Positions 38,144 through 46,909 of a stretch of 48,114 bases of DNA are shown here, piece after piece. The stretch lies in IMG/VR virus record IMGVR_UViG_3300031521_000103, positions 1 through 48,114 of that record, one strand, 5' to 3'. Origin of the DNA: a virus. The first letter of the stretch is position 1; the number at the start of each line of letters is the position of its first letter. The position numbers and the translations under genes were made by a program. The notes beneath the pieces were generated by a model. That model ran no database searches and was not told the DNA's origin. It worked only from the letters and a program-made list of their open reading frames with translations.

Positions 38144-38638
38144 TCAGCCCTGAGCGGGCTTGCGCTCCTTGCGGATCGTGACGTGGTACGACGCCTCGTA
38201 GCGCCAGGTGCCGGCCGGGAGGTCGGCGTACTGGACAGGGCCGCTGCTGGTGGCCCAGTCGGGCGAGCGGTGCGGCGTGGAGGTCATCGCGACCTTGATG
38301 ATCGAGCCGCGTCCGGGCACGCGCGCGTGCGCCAGCCATGCGTTGCGCAGGGCGACGCGCACGGCCTCGGAGATGAGGGCCGCCGCCTCGTCGCCATCGG
38401 GGTCCTGTGCGAACACGTGGACGTCCACGATTGCCGCGTCGACGAATCGCGGGTCGCCGTCGCTCTCGCCGAGCCCCGGAGAGCGGCGGACGAGCACGAG
38501 CGGGAACTCCGGGTCGGTCGACAGGAGGGAGCGGATCGACAGGTCAGGGAAGGCGTCGCGCAGGACGTAGAGCATCACGTCCTCGACGGGACTGAGCTCC
38601 AGGTGAGCGAGAACGCTCGCCGGAAGATTCGGCGTCAT
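38144..38638 (-). CDS. Tail terminator protein (164 aa)
   Basis: The position between the connector and major tail genes and the pattern VEDVMLYVLRDAFPDLSIRSLLS ... FPLVLVRRSPGLGESDGDPRFVDAAIVDVHVFAQDPDGDEAAALISEAVRVAL suit the tail terminator that caps the tube. The ATG overlaps the upstream stop. Confidence 0.75.
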   Translation of the reverse strand: MTPNLPASVLAHLELSPVEDVMLYVLRDAFPDLSIRSLLSTDPEFPLVLVRRSPGLGESDGDPRFVDAAIVDVHVFAQDPDGDEAAALISEAVRVALRNAWLAHARVPGRGSIIKVAMTSTPHRSPDWATSSGPVQYADLPAGTWRYEASYHVTIRKERKPAQG

Positions 38639-39000
38639 TGGCCCAGCCCCATTCCCCAAGCTCGGTGTAGAATGAACAGGCCGACCATGCCGCCCTTGTC
38701 GCGAATGCCGTAACCGGGCGTGCCCATCGGGCGATCCTTGCGGCCGTACTCGATGGTCATTGCGGCCTGGAGGCCGCGCTCGTCGTCGAGGAACACGTAC
38801 CAGTCGAGGTCGCCCTTCTCGACGCCGATGCGCGCATTGCCGTCCTGGCGGTGGCCGGCGAGCATTACCGAGGCGCGAGTGCCGGCCATGCGAGCCTGGC
38901 GTTGCAGCTCGTGGCTCACGGTCGAGTGGTGCGCGAGCACCTCGGTCAGCTTGGCGCCGCTGAGGTAGCCGTCCGCGATGCGCTTGGGAACGCTCGCCAT
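38635..39000 (-). CDS. HK97 gp10-like head-tail connector (121 aa)
   Basis: Basic N-terminal helix region with THR/GLN-rich LAHHSTVSHELQRQARMAGTRASVMLAGHR, then a beta domain (LDWYVFLDDERGLQAAMTIEYGRKDR). Typical of gp10-type connector proteins found just before the tail terminator. The ATG overlaps the upstream TGA (TGATG). Confidence 0.7.
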   Translation of the reverse strand: MASVPKRIADGYLSGAKLTEVLAHHSTVSHELQRQARMAGTRASVMLAGHRQDGNARIGVEKGDLDWYVFLDDERGLQAAMTIEYGRKDRPMGTPGYGIRDKGGMVGLFILHRAWGMGLGQ

Positions 39001-39356
39001 CACCCGCCGCCAGGCGGCGCCGGGGGGCGCCGTCGCAGGTCGACCGAGATGTGCCGCGTGCCGCGCGTGCCGTGGTGGTAGGCCGGCGGAGCCGCCACGT
39101 CCCACAGGTCGCCGCGCCACTGGACGATCGCCCACAGCCCAACGTCGGGGACGTCGGCGCCGACGAGCATTCGCACGACGTCAACCTCCTGCTGGCCTGG
39201 CACCTCCGCGCGGCTGGACCGCTGCGGGATGAAGGCGGCGCGCACGGCGGTGCCGTGCTCCATGTCCGGGGCGAGCTTGCGGTTGCCGCGACCGTCGGTG
39301 ATGGTCGTCAGCGAGAACACGAAGGCGCTCTGCCCGCGGCGTCGCTGGCGGCTCAC
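39000..39356 (-). CDS. Head-to-tail stopper (118 aa)
   Basis: A small beta-rich protein in the stopper position. EVDVVRMLVGADVPDVGLWAIVQWRGDLWDVAAPPAYHHGTRGTRHISVDLRR recalls the SPP1 gp16-type fold, which closes the head after packaging. GTG 39356 overlaps the adaptor stop. Confidence 0.7.
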   Translation of the reverse strand: MSRQRRRGQSAFVFSLTTITDGRGNRKLAPDMEHGTAVRAAFIPQRSSRAEVPGQQEVDVVRMLVGADVPDVGLWAIVQWRGDLWDVAAPPAYHHGTRGTRHISVDLRRRPPAPPGGG

Positions 39357-39832
39357 GGGGCCAGGCCCACGCCAAGGTCGCCCTCGGCGTAGTACGGGAA
39401 GGGCTCGCCGTTGTCGGCCGGCACGTAGACCGCGGCTCCGGGGGTGTCCCAGCGCTCGCGCACCGGGCCCCAGGCAGACAGCGGCACGGCGGTGATCCCG
39501 TTGGGCCGCGCGATGCGCTGGAGGAGCTTGATCTCGGCCTTCGTGAGGTAGACCGAGCCGGCCTGTTCGCCGAGCCCGTCCCACGCCAGCGTCTCGTCGC
39601 CGGCCCGCGACTGCATGAGGCCGTCGGGGTTGACCATGAAGCGGCGCGCGGCCGACACGGTGATCGACTTGGCGATGGCGGGAGCGAGTGCCGGGTCGGG
39701 CCACGGCTTGCCGTGCGCTCGAACGAGCGCCGACGCATCCTCCAGAGCGGTCTCGGCCATCGCGAGCTCCTGCTCGCTCAGGTCGAAGTCGAGGCGCCGG
39801 ACAAGCTCCTCGACGGTGGCGAAAGGCCCCAC
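39353..39832 (-). CDS. Head-to-tail adaptor (159 aa)
   Basis: The N-terminal helices (TVEELVRRLDFDLSEQELAMAETALEDASALVRAHGKPW and IAKSITVSAARRFMVNPDGLMQSRAGDETLAW) are the pattern of gp6/gp15-type adaptors that bind the portal. GTG 39832. First gene after the capsid terminator. Confidence 0.8.
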   Translation of the reverse strand: MGPFATVEELVRRLDFDLSEQELAMAETALEDASALVRAHGKPWPDPALAPAIAKSITVSAARRFMVNPDGLMQSRAGDETLAWDGLGEQAGSVYLTKAEIKLLQRIARPNGITAVPLSAWGPVRERWDTPGAAVYVPADNGEPFPYYAEGDLGVGLAP

Positions 39833-39856
39833 TGGAGCCTCCTCTCCTAGACGCGC

Positions 39857-39903
39857 TCAAGCGCGGGGCCCCTGGAGGTCATGTCCAGGGGCCCCGCGCT
39901 TGA
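39857..39903 (-). terminator. Very strong hairpin after the capsid gene
   Basis: A 20-bp perfect stem (39857-39876 with 39884-39903) and a 7-base loop, 8 bases after the capsid stop. It could reduce expression of the connector genes relative to capsid. Confidence 0.8.
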
Positions 39904-39911
39904 AGGGTGGG

Positions 39912-40985
39912 TCAGGCGGTCGGGATGGTCGGCGCCTTGAAGCCCGTGATGGCGACGAACTCGTTCGCCTTGAGCTTGGCCGCGTCCGTGCCCGGGTCGG
40001 CGACGGTCACCGGGACCGACGTGGCGGTCGTGGCGAGGGTCTTGGTCGACGCCAGGGAGAGCTTGATCGCCCGGACGGTGTGCTCGTAGTCGCCCACGAA
40101 GCCGTTCCGGTTCGCGTCGTAGCCGACGAGGATGTCCTTCACCTGGCGGAAGCCCTTGTAGGTGTTGAACACCGAGCGCTCGCGCAGCTTGAGCGTGTCG
40201 TAGTCCCTGATCCACCGCAGCGCGATGCCCTCGTAGGACGAGGTGGCGCCGATCGGCACGGACTGCGGCACCAGCGGCGCGCCGTTCATGAACACGAAGG
40301 CGTTGTCCACCAGGGCGTACGCCTCGGTCGGGTCCAGCTCGTCGGCCACGACGATGTTGAAGCCGTAGCGCCGGCCGAGCGTCGCGTCGCGCAGCGCGGA
40401 GACCGCCTCGCCCTCGCCGACGTTCTGCGCCAGGGTCAGCTTCTCGTCGAGCAGGAGCGCGGACTCCCAGTCGGTGCCCACGAGCAGGGTGCGCGTGCCA
40501 CCCGGCGCCTGGAGCCGGTTGAGCGCGGCGCGGGCCTGCACGAGGCCCCAGCGCACGGCGTACTCGGGCACGCCCAGGGTGACGTCGTACACGCCGGCCC
40601 GCAGGTACTCGGCGGCCTCGTGGTTGAGGCCCTTGCCGACCGCCTCGGCCTGCACCTTCGCGAGCTTGACCCAGCCGGCGAAGTCCATCGTCGCCTGCTC
40701 GTCGGTGATGTGGACCGCCGAGTAGGCGTCCCCACCGAAGCTCATCGCGATCTTGCGCTCGGCGTACTCGTCGAACTGGAGCGACGCCGTGCGGTCGTTG
40801 CGCCAGCCGTAGGTCCGGTACGGCAGGACGCCGGGGACCTTGATGTTGATGGTGTCGTCGTCCGCGCCCTTGAACTGGTCGATGCTCTCGACCTGGAACA
40901 CCTTGGGCAGCGTGAGGGACTGCTCCAGCAGGACGGCCGCGGTCGCGGCGATCTTCTCCGGCTTCACGATGTCGTGCTCGGCCAT
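39912..40985 (-). CDS. Major capsid protein (357 aa)
   Basis: Assigned by position after the scaffold gene, length and sequence: KIAATAAVLLEQSLTLPKVFQ, an arm-like DDDTINIKVPGVLPYRTYGWRNDR, the segment ITDEQATMDFAGWVKLAKVQAEAVGKGLNHEAA and GFNIVVADELDPTEAYALVDNAFVF. These match actinophage HK97-fold capsid proteins. ATG 40985 with GGAGG 6 bases upstream is preferred to the GTG at 41024, which lies in the 13-base element. A strong hairpin and its own putative regulatory element fit high expression. Confidence 0.88.
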   Translation of the reverse strand: MAEHDIVKPEKIAATAAVLLEQSLTLPKVFQVESIDQFKGADDDTINIKVPGVLPYRTYGWRNDRTASLQFDEYAERKIAMSFGGDAYSAVHITDEQATMDFAGWVKLAKVQAEAVGKGLNHEAAEYLRAGVYDVTLGVPEYAVRWGLVQARAALNRLQAPGGTRTLLVGTDWESALLLDEKLTLAQNVGEGEAVSALRDATLGRRYGFNIVVADELDPTEAYALVDNAFVFMNGAPLVPQSVPIGATSSYEGIALRWIRDYDTLKLRERSVFNTYKGFRQVKDILVGYDANRNGFVGDYEHTVRAIKLSLASTKTLATTATSVPVTVADPGTDAAKLKANEFVAITGFKAPTIPTA

Positions 40986-41011
40986 GCCATGCCTCCGTGT
41001 GGGTTGCGGCT

Positions 41012-41024
41012 GCGTCACTTGCAC
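41012..41024 (-). promoter_or_regulatory. 13-base repeat element upstream of the capsid gene
   Basis: Minus strand GTGCAAGTGACGC, full match, in the 62-base gap between scaffold and capsid genes. It is the only full copy in the late region. Confidence 0.55.
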
Positions 41025-41047
41025 AGCCGGTCAGTGGGTTGTTGCGG

Positions 41048-41623
41048 TCAGAACCGCGCGCCGCGCGCCTTCTTGGCGACGGCCACCGGGTCGAACTTGT
41101 CGTCGTCCGCAGGCGTGAGCCCGCCGCCGAGGCGGTTCGGGTCGACCTCGGCGGCCGAGCCGAACAGGGTGACGAGCTTCTTGGCGCTGGCCGTCAGCTC
41201 CTCCTCGGTGTTGCCGACGAGGAACTCGAACAGCTCGGCGGGCACCTGCTGGGTGCGCGCCACGCGCTCGCGCGTCAGGCTGGCCTCGATGGCGGCGGTC
41301 TTGTCGCCGAACTCCTTGAGCGCCGCCTCGTACTCCTCGGGCGTCTTGGCCTTGCCGAGCGCCTCCTGGGCCTCGCGGAGCTGGGTGCGGTAGTTGGCGC
41401 TCTCGCGCCGCGTGCGCTCCAGCTCCTTCGTGAGCCAGGCCGCGTCCTTCTCGCCCTCGTTGGGCTCGTCGGTCGGCGCAACCCCCTCCGCCTGGCCGGC
41501 GTCCGGCTCGGTGCCGGTGGCGTCGGTCTGGTCGTCGGTGACGACCTCCCCCGCCGTGCCGCCTTCGCCCTCGGTGGGCTCGACGATGAAGCGGAGACGG
41601 GGGTTGACGAGCTTGCGGATCAT
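41048..41623 (-). CDS. Scaffolding protein (191 aa)
   Basis: Typical scaffold: an acidic, Thr/Glu/Gly-rich N-terminus (EPTEGEGGTAGEVVTDDQTDATGTEPDAG), a long helix (AAWLTKELERTRRESANYRTQLREAQEALGKAKT) and a basic C-terminus (VAVAKKARGARF) for coat binding. It sits directly before the capsid gene. ATG overlaps the upstream stop. Confidence 0.85.
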   Translation of the reverse strand: MIRKLVNPRLRFIVEPTEGEGGTAGEVVTDDQTDATGTEPDAGQAEGVAPTDEPNEGEKDAAWLTKELERTRRESANYRTQLREAQEALGKAKTPEEYEAALKEFGDKTAAIEASLTRERVARTQQVPAELFEFLVGNTEEELTASAKKLVTLFGSAAEVDPNRLGGGLTPADDDKFDPVAVAKKARGARF

Positions 41624-42606
41624 TCGGACGCCTCCTGGGCAGTCTCGGTGGGTTGGCCGCTGCTCCTGGCAGCGCGCCGTTCTGCATTGATGAAGCCCCG
41701 CCAGTCGTTCTTGTGGTCTTTCCATGCCGCCTTGTAGCGGCGGTTGGCGTCGAACTGCGGGTCGTTCTTGTACTGCTCCACGCTGAACACTGGCACCGCG
41801 GAGCATTGGCAGTTGTCGTGGTACAGGTCGCCGTCGTCGAAGGTGGCCGACGACTCGCTCTTGTAGACGAATCCGCGGGAGAGGAGCATCGCGCAGAAGT
41901 AGCACGGGTCGCCGTCGCTGACGCGGGCCCAGCCGAGCGCCTTGGGGTCGGCGTTGATCGCGTCGAACACCACGCCCCGTGCGCCGTTCATCGCCATTCG
42001 ACCCTCGGCGGCGGAGGCGCGTGCGCCGGATTCCCGGTGCGCCTTGTCCCGCGCCGCGTCGACCTCGACGGCCGGCTTGGCCTCGTTGCGCTTGATCTCC
42101 TCCTGGAGGGCCGCGAGCTTCTTCGCGAGGCTGCGGGGCCCGTGCGCGTAGAGCACGGTCTGTGCCTCGCTGCGCGCCTCGCGCTCCGCCGCGTCGTTCT
42201 CGGCGAGCACGCTGTCGAGACTCGGGTCGACCTCGATCGCGACGTCCGGCGCCCGGAAGTTGGCCGGCACCTTCGCGTCGGCGGCAGCCTCGAAGGCCCG
42301 CCGCAGGTCGCCCAGCGTGACGCCGGCCTCGCTCACCCCGGGGCGCGGGACGGTGACCCCGAGGGCCAGCGCCCGCACCAGGCGGTAGTACGCGATGCCG
42401 AGCTCACGACTGACGGCGCGACGCGCCAGCACCCGGCGCACGGCGCGGTTGATCCACGCCGTCGCCTGGGGCCCGGTCCAGTTGACCGGCTCGCCGCGCC
42501 AGTCGGCGAGCGCCTCGATGGCAGCCTTCCCGCCCTCGGCCGCGATCGCGGCCTGGAACAGTCGGGTCACCTCCTGGGCCTCGCGGAGCTGCGCGGGCGT
42601 GCTCAT
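41620..42606 (-). CDS. MuF-like minor capsid protein (328 aa)
   Basis: Downstream of the portal gene. The N-terminal 200 residues are helical. The C-terminal domain has the MuF signature RVSDGDPCYFCAMLLSRGFVYKS and LYHDNCQCSAVPVF, with two Cys pairs and a His that may bind zinc. MuF proteins sit inside the capsid near the portal and may carry effector or maturation functions. I see no clear protease motif. ATG 42606. Confidence 0.8.
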   Translation of the reverse strand: MSTPAQLREAQEVTRLFQAAIAAEGGKAAIEALADWRGEPVNWTGPQATAWINRAVRRVLARRAVSRELGIAYYRLVRALALGVTVPRPGVSEAGVTLGDLRRAFEAAADAKVPANFRAPDVAIEVDPSLDSVLAENDAAEREARSEAQTVLYAHGPRSLAKKLAALQEEIKRNEAKPAVEVDAARDKAHRESGARASAAEGRMAMNGARGVVFDAINADPKALGWARVSDGDPCYFCAMLLSRGFVYKSESSATFDDGDLYHDNCQCSAVPVFSVEQYKNDPQFDANRRYKAAWKDHKNDWRGFINAERRAARSSGQPTETAQEASE

Positions 42607-44078
42607 GCCGCCGCCAGTCCGTCCTCGGCGGGCGCGACGGCGTCACGCGCTGCGGTCGCGGGGCGCAGGGCGCGAGCGAGCTCGCCCTCTGCGTTGTCCT
42701 CGCGGTACAGCGCGTTCCACTCGTCGAGCTCGACCTGCGACGTCCCCGGCACGCGCGCCCAAAGGCCACGCGCGGGGATGCCGAGCTGGACGGCCAGCTT
42801 GCCGAGCGCGTCAGCGCTCTGCGCGAGCGACCGCTGCTCCATGTCGCGCCAGACGATCTCGCCTGCGAAGTTCTCGCCGGCCGTCAGGTCACCAGCGAGC
42901 TCGGCGGCGAGACGGAACACGCGCTCCCACGACTCGCCGAAGCCCTTGCGGAACTCCTCGGTCTTGCGGGACAGCGCCGTCTCGGCCGCGGTCAGCGCCT
43001 CGGCGCTGAGGTTGGCGAGCTGGCCGAGCAGGTAGTGGGGCGGCGTCTGCGACACGGCCGCGAGGTTGCGGATCGACATGTCGATCGACGCGATGTAGCC
43101 CTCCAGGGGCGTCTCGTCGAGCGTGCCGAACCGGGTCTCGGGGTCCTCGCCGAACATCATCCGCGAGGCGTTCGTGTCGATCGGGAGGAGCTCGGGCTGG
43201 CCCGTGGTGGGGTCGATGATGGGGTCGCCCGCGCGCGGGTTCGCCTCCATCGCGCCCGTCTCCGGGTTCTTGACGAGGTCCGGGTGCAGCTTGATCGGCG
43301 GGGCCATGCCCGTCGCCCAGCGCACCTTGAACGAGCCGTAGGTCTGCGCCACCAGGAGGTCGAACACCGACTGGTTGATGCGGTCCTGGAGCGGGATCAT
43401 CGGCTCGATGACGCCGATGGTGCGACCCTCCAGGTCGACCGCTGCGGCGAACCGCGTGACCGGGGTCTCCGCGGAGCCGTGCGCGCTACCGCGGCCGACG
43501 CGGGGGCCGTCCTTGGTCAGCTTGACCGGGAACTCCATCCGGCCGATCCACAGGCGCGCCGCGCCGTCGACACGCTCGCCGCCGGACGTCGTGGACCAGC
43601 GGTCGACGGTCAGCGCCGCGTAGGGCACCTCGTCGTTCGCCGGGTCGACGTACAGCGCCGCGGTGCGCAGCGAGCTGAGGCCGCTGATCTGCACCTTGTC
43701 GCCGCGCCCCGTGACGAGCACGAAGCTGTGGCCGTAGGCCAGGGCGGCGCGATGCACCGCGGCCTGGCGCGCGTCCATGCGCGAGCGCTGCCAGCGCACC
43801 CACTCCGGGCTGTCGCCCGGCTGGCGCGTCGCGCCCGCGTCGCCACCGCCTCGGCGGAAGCCGTCCACGTAGAGCGCCTGGGCGGGGGTGCCGACCAGGA
43901 GCGGCATCCAGTTGGACACCGCGCGCCGCGCGAGGAGCCGGTACTCGGCGCCGGCCGTCTCCGGCAGGTACGGGCCCGCGTGCTTCCCGTGCAGGTAGTC
44001 GTCGATGTTCTTGAGCCGGTCCTCGTCGCGGTCGAGGATCGCGAGGAGGCTCTTGGCGATCTCAAGTGGCTGGGCCAC
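42603..44078 (-). CDS. Portal protein, SPP1 gp6-like (491 aa)
   Basis: Size, order (terminase, portal, MuF) and motifs fit: NIDDYLHGKHAGPYLPETAGAEYRLLARRAVSNWMPLLVGTPAQALYVDGFRR, then VARFAAAVDLEGRTIGVIEPMIPLQDRINQSVFDLLVAQTYGSF and a helical C-terminal crown (PHYLLGQLANLSAEALTAAETALSRKTEEFRKGFGESWERVF). It is the DNA entry ring. GTG 44078 follows AAAGGAGCGGCCC. Confidence 0.92.
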   Translation of the reverse strand: MAQPLEIAKSLLAILDRDEDRLKNIDDYLHGKHAGPYLPETAGAEYRLLARRAVSNWMPLLVGTPAQALYVDGFRRGGGDAGATRQPGDSPEWVRWQRSRMDARQAAVHRAALAYGHSFVLVTGRGDKVQISGLSSLRTAALYVDPANDEVPYAALTVDRWSTTSGGERVDGAARLWIGRMEFPVKLTKDGPRVGRGSAHGSAETPVTRFAAAVDLEGRTIGVIEPMIPLQDRINQSVFDLLVAQTYGSFKVRWATGMAPPIKLHPDLVKNPETGAMEANPRAGDPIIDPTTGQPELLPIDTNASRMMFGEDPETRFGTLDETPLEGYIASIDMSIRNLAAVSQTPPHYLLGQLANLSAEALTAAETALSRKTEEFRKGFGESWERVFRLAAELAGDLTAGENFAGEIVWRDMEQRSLAQSADALGKLAVQLGIPARGLWARVPGTSQVELDEWNALYREDNAEGELARALRPATAARDAVAPAEDGLAAA

Positions 44079-44118
44079 GGGCCGCTCCTTTCGGGGCCCG
44101 CGCGCCAGGGCGCCGGAC

Positions 44119-45801
44119 CTACATGAACCAGCCGCGACCGGTGCGCTTGCGCTCCGACTTGCCGCGGGAGTTGAGGTCGTAGAGGCATTGGAAAGCGAGG
44201 AGCATCGCCGCGTAGGCGTCGACCTTGCGCGGGGACTCCCGCGACTCCTTGCGGAACGAGACGCCGTAGTCGTTGGACGCTCGGCGTGCGTTGAGGACGT
44301 GCCGGCGCAGGGTCCGGTTGCCGTCGTGGAGGAGCTTGCGGTCGAAGATCGTCCGCATGAGCCGCTCGTGGGCGCGCGTGACCGCCTTGACGGACTGGCG
44401 CATGTCGTAGCCGATGGGGGAGCGCTCCGAAGCCTTCACGGAGAGCTGGTCGCCCAGGTCCCGCTCCCACTCGTAGATGAACGACTCCCACAGGGCGACG
44501 TCGGCGTAGAAGCCCTTCACGTCGTAGAGGCGGAACTGCTCGCGCACGGTCTCGTCGACCAGCTCGCGGGGCACCTGCCAGCCGTCGGCCGCGGGGCCGT
44601 CCGGCTTCTCCCACACGTTGACCACGAACACGCACATGTCGCGCAGGCGGACGGCGATGAGCGCCGTGGCGTCGTCGGTCTTGCCACCGTCGAAGCCGAG
44701 CACGATCTCGTCGCCGGCCTCCAGCTCGGCGCCCTCGGACAGCATCACGTCCCACTGGGCGGGGCCGTAGAGCGCGTCCTCCTCGGCGACCACTTGGTTG
44801 TACCAGAAGCGGCGCGAGCGGCTGGGGGCGTTGTTGACGTCGAGGATCGACTGCACGATGGTCGGGATGTCGAGCCACACGCTGTCGCCGCGGACGAGCG
44901 AGAGGACGATCTCCGCGACGCGGCGCGAGAGGCCGGCGTGCGGGGGCGCCTCCAGGCTGTCGTAGAGCCACCCGGTGTCCTCGGCGCGGCCCTCGTTGAC
45001 CTTCTCCCACGACTCGCGCAGGTGCTGGCCGACCGAGTCCTCGCCGGGCTCGTAGGCGTTCGTGATCGCCAGCACGCGGCCCTGCATCTTCGTCAGGTTG
45101 CGCTCGATGACGTCCCACATGGCGTGGCCGCGGTTGCCGGCGATCCACTGGTGGGGCTCGTTGGCGATGACGAACGTCGCCCGGCCACCCTCCAGGGCCC
45201 GCGGGCTGCTCGTCACGGCCTGGAGGTGGACGCGCCCGTTGAGGGCGTGGATCACCTCGGCGCCGTCCGAGACGCCGTAGTGGGCGCGGAAGGCGTCGGT
45301 CATGAGGATCGCGAACATCGTGGTGGTGTTCTGCGTCTGGAACTGGTTCACGGCGGCGATCTGCACGAGCGCCGTGGGGCAGGGGACGCCGATCGGCGAG
45401 CCGTCCTTGGCCCAGCCGCCGAAGCGGCTCGGGCCGACGAGCTCGACGAGGCAGAGGGCCGCAGCGAGCGGGTCCTTGCCCCAGCCCTTGAGCCGCTGGA
45501 GGACGCCCGCGCGGTAGGTGAAGCGGCCGGACTCATCGACGGCGTACCACCAGAGGACGAACCGGAGCTGCTCCAGCGTGAGCTTGAAGTGGTCGCTGCC
45601 GTCGGGGCCGCGCAGCCACTTGGCGAGCCAGCCGGCGATCTCCCAGCCGAGCGTGCGCTCCGGCAGGAGCCACGCGCCGTCGCCGTCGCGGAGCCACGTC
45701 GGACCGATGCACACCGGGGCGTACTTCGCGCGCATCTGCTCGTCGTCGAGCAGGTCATCGCTGGTCGCGATGAGGGTGGCCGTGTCGCTGGGGGTGGACA
45801 T
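44119..45801 (-). CDS. Terminase large subunit (560 aa)
   Basis: The packaging motor. The ATPase domain has an atypical Walker A (RLKGWGKDPLAAA, about 103-115), adenine/Q-type QFQTQNTTTMF and Walker B-like ATFVIANEPHQW. The nuclease domain has VLGFDGGKTDDATAL (Asp), VKGFYADVALWESFIYEWE and RKVDAYAAMLLA (Asp). Common actinophage architecture. ATG 45801 with GAGAGGGGGTGG upstream. Confidence 0.95.
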   Translation of the reverse strand: MSTPSDTATLIATSDDLLDDEQMRAKYAPVCIGPTWLRDGDGAWLLPERTLGWEIAGWLAKWLRGPDGSDHFKLTLEQLRFVLWWYAVDESGRFTYRAGVLQRLKGWGKDPLAAALCLVELVGPSRFGGWAKDGSPIGVPCPTALVQIAAVNQFQTQNTTTMFAILMTDAFRAHYGVSDGAEVIHALNGRVHLQAVTSSPRALEGGRATFVIANEPHQWIAGNRGHAMWDVIERNLTKMQGRVLAITNAYEPGEDSVGQHLRESWEKVNEGRAEDTGWLYDSLEAPPHAGLSRRVAEIVLSLVRGDSVWLDIPTIVQSILDVNNAPSRSRRFWYNQVVAEEDALYGPAQWDVMLSEGAELEAGDEIVLGFDGGKTDDATALIAVRLRDMCVFVVNVWEKPDGPAADGWQVPRELVDETVREQFRLYDVKGFYADVALWESFIYEWERDLGDQLSVKASERSPIGYDMRQSVKAVTRAHERLMRTIFDRKLLHDGNRTLRRHVLNARRASNDYGVSFRKESRESPRKVDAYAAMLLAFQCLYDLNSRGKSERKRTGRGWFM

Positions 45802-45847
45802 GAGGCCACCCCCTCTCGCGGTCGAGCCGCGAGCCGGGGATCAGGCG

Positions 45848-46153
45848 CTAGCGGCGGGGCGTCACATGGGTCGACCAGGCGCCGCCGTCGAACCAGCGCA
45901 CGAAGCGCTGGTCAATGGGGTCGGGGTACCAGCCGGGCGGGATGGCGAGCGTCCGGTGGTTGGCGGGCGCGTTGGCGGCGACGAGTGCGGCGATCTGCTG
46001 GCGCTGGGCGTCGAGCATCGCCGCTCCGTGCGCGGCCTGGTCCCGGGCGGCGTTGCGCGTCTGGCGCGCGTAGCGCATGACGCGCTCGTCCTTCGTGCGG
46101 AATGGGACAACGCCCATCGTCGTCACGCTAATGGACTTTCGCAGCAGACCCAC
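45848..46153 (-). CDS. DUF2510 domain protein between terminase genes (101 aa)
   Basis: The C-terminal IPPGWYPDPIDQRFVRWFDGGAWSTHVTP is a textbook DUF2510 motif, common in actinobacterial membrane proteins but rare beside terminase genes. The N-terminal part is helical and basic with no membrane span. GTG 46153 has a GGGGGATTCG leader; an ATG at about 46117 is an alternative. Function unknown. Confidence 0.7.
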   Translation of the reverse strand: MGLLRKSISVTTMGVVPFRTKDERVMRYARQTRNAARDQAAHGAAMLDAQRQQIAALVAANAPANHRTLAIPPGWYPDPIDQRFVRWFDGGAWSTHVTPRR

Positions 46154-46212
46154 CGAATCCCCCTATTTCGCCCACTCGAATGACACCGGCCGACGAATCT
46201 ACCACGGAGGAA

Positions 46213-46635
46213 CTACGCGGCGTTGAGCGCCGCTCGGTAGTCGGCGATGGCGACGACCTCTGCGCCCACCTGCTCGGGCTCGGGCTCCTGGAGCTCGATG
46301 CGCGCCTTGCGGCGGTCGACCTCGGTGAGCATGAGCCGGCCAAGGCCGTCGAGGATGGTCTGGAGCATCTGCGAGGACTTCCGCGTCGCGTTCGCGTACG
46401 TGGTGACCTCGTCCATGAGGAACATGGCGAAGGCCCAGTCGGTGTCCTGGAAGAAGTCGGCCTGCCCGGACGACCTCATGGCCTTGAAGATGCGCTTGGC
46501 GCGCGGGTGCCAGCTCGGGTCCTCGCGCGGCACGATGACGTCGCGCATGACGCCCTTCGTCACGGCCGGCTGGTTGCCGCCAGCTCGCGAGCGCGGGCGC
46601 TGGAGCTCATCTTCCCGCTTGCGGTGTGCAGGCAT
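46213..46635 (-). CDS. Terminase small subunit (140 aa)
   Basis: PAHRKREDELQRPRSRAGGNQPAVTKGVMRDVIVPREDPSWHPRAKRIFKAMRSSGQADFFQDTDWAFAMFLMDEVTTYANATRKSSQMLQTILDGLGRLMLTEVDRRKARIEL is the typical actinophage small terminase plan: a basic N-terminus and a helical oligomerisation region. It recognises packaging DNA. The ATG at 46635 follows GGGAGGTGAACGCC; the longer frame lacks a ribosome site. Confidence 0.85.
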   Translation of the reverse strand: MPAHRKREDELQRPRSRAGGNQPAVTKGVMRDVIVPREDPSWHPRAKRIFKAMRSSGQADFFQDTDWAFAMFLMDEVTTYANATRKSSQMLQTILDGLGRLMLTEVDRRKARIELQEPEPEQVGAEVVAIADYRAALNAA

Positions 46636-46835
46636 GGCGTTCACCTCCCGAGGGGGCCGGCGCGCGAAGCGCGCCCTGGACGGTTTGGGTTGTGCTCGTG
46701 GGGCGTTGAGCGTTTCGCGCGATTTCGCGCGTTCGGTTTGAGAGATCGGGCTGACTTCTACCAGCCAACACACTCAGACGTTGCCGATCACCGCTTGTTC
46801 CCGGCTCGGCCACCACGCAGTAACGTGGCGATCTC

Positions 46836-46909
46836 TGGCAGACCTGACAGGAATCGAACCCGTTGCCGCCCGGGTTGGAGCCGGGGGCGCGCGCCATGCG
46901 CTCAAGCCT
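46836..46909 (-). tRNA. tRNA-Trp (CCA)-like gene
   Basis: 74 bases on the minus strand. The acceptor AGGCTTG pairs with CAGGTCT (two G-U pairs), the anticodon arm is CCCGG-CTCCAAC-CCGGG with anticodon CCA, the variable region has 5 bases, the T arm is ACGGG-TTCGATT-CCTGT, and G plus CCA is encoded. The D arm is short (GCGC stem, 5-base loop) and base 8 is A instead of T, so folding may be poor. The rest of 46636-47196 holds no gene I can support, only hairpins. Confidence 0.65.

Noticed and set aside
21115-45620. Partial look-alikes of the 13-base element (for example CACTTGTAG at 21138, CACTTGCCG at 33347, CACTTGGCG at 45604, CAAGTGGC at 922)
   Set aside because: They match only the CAAGTG core, lie inside coding regions and lack the GTG and CGC flanks.
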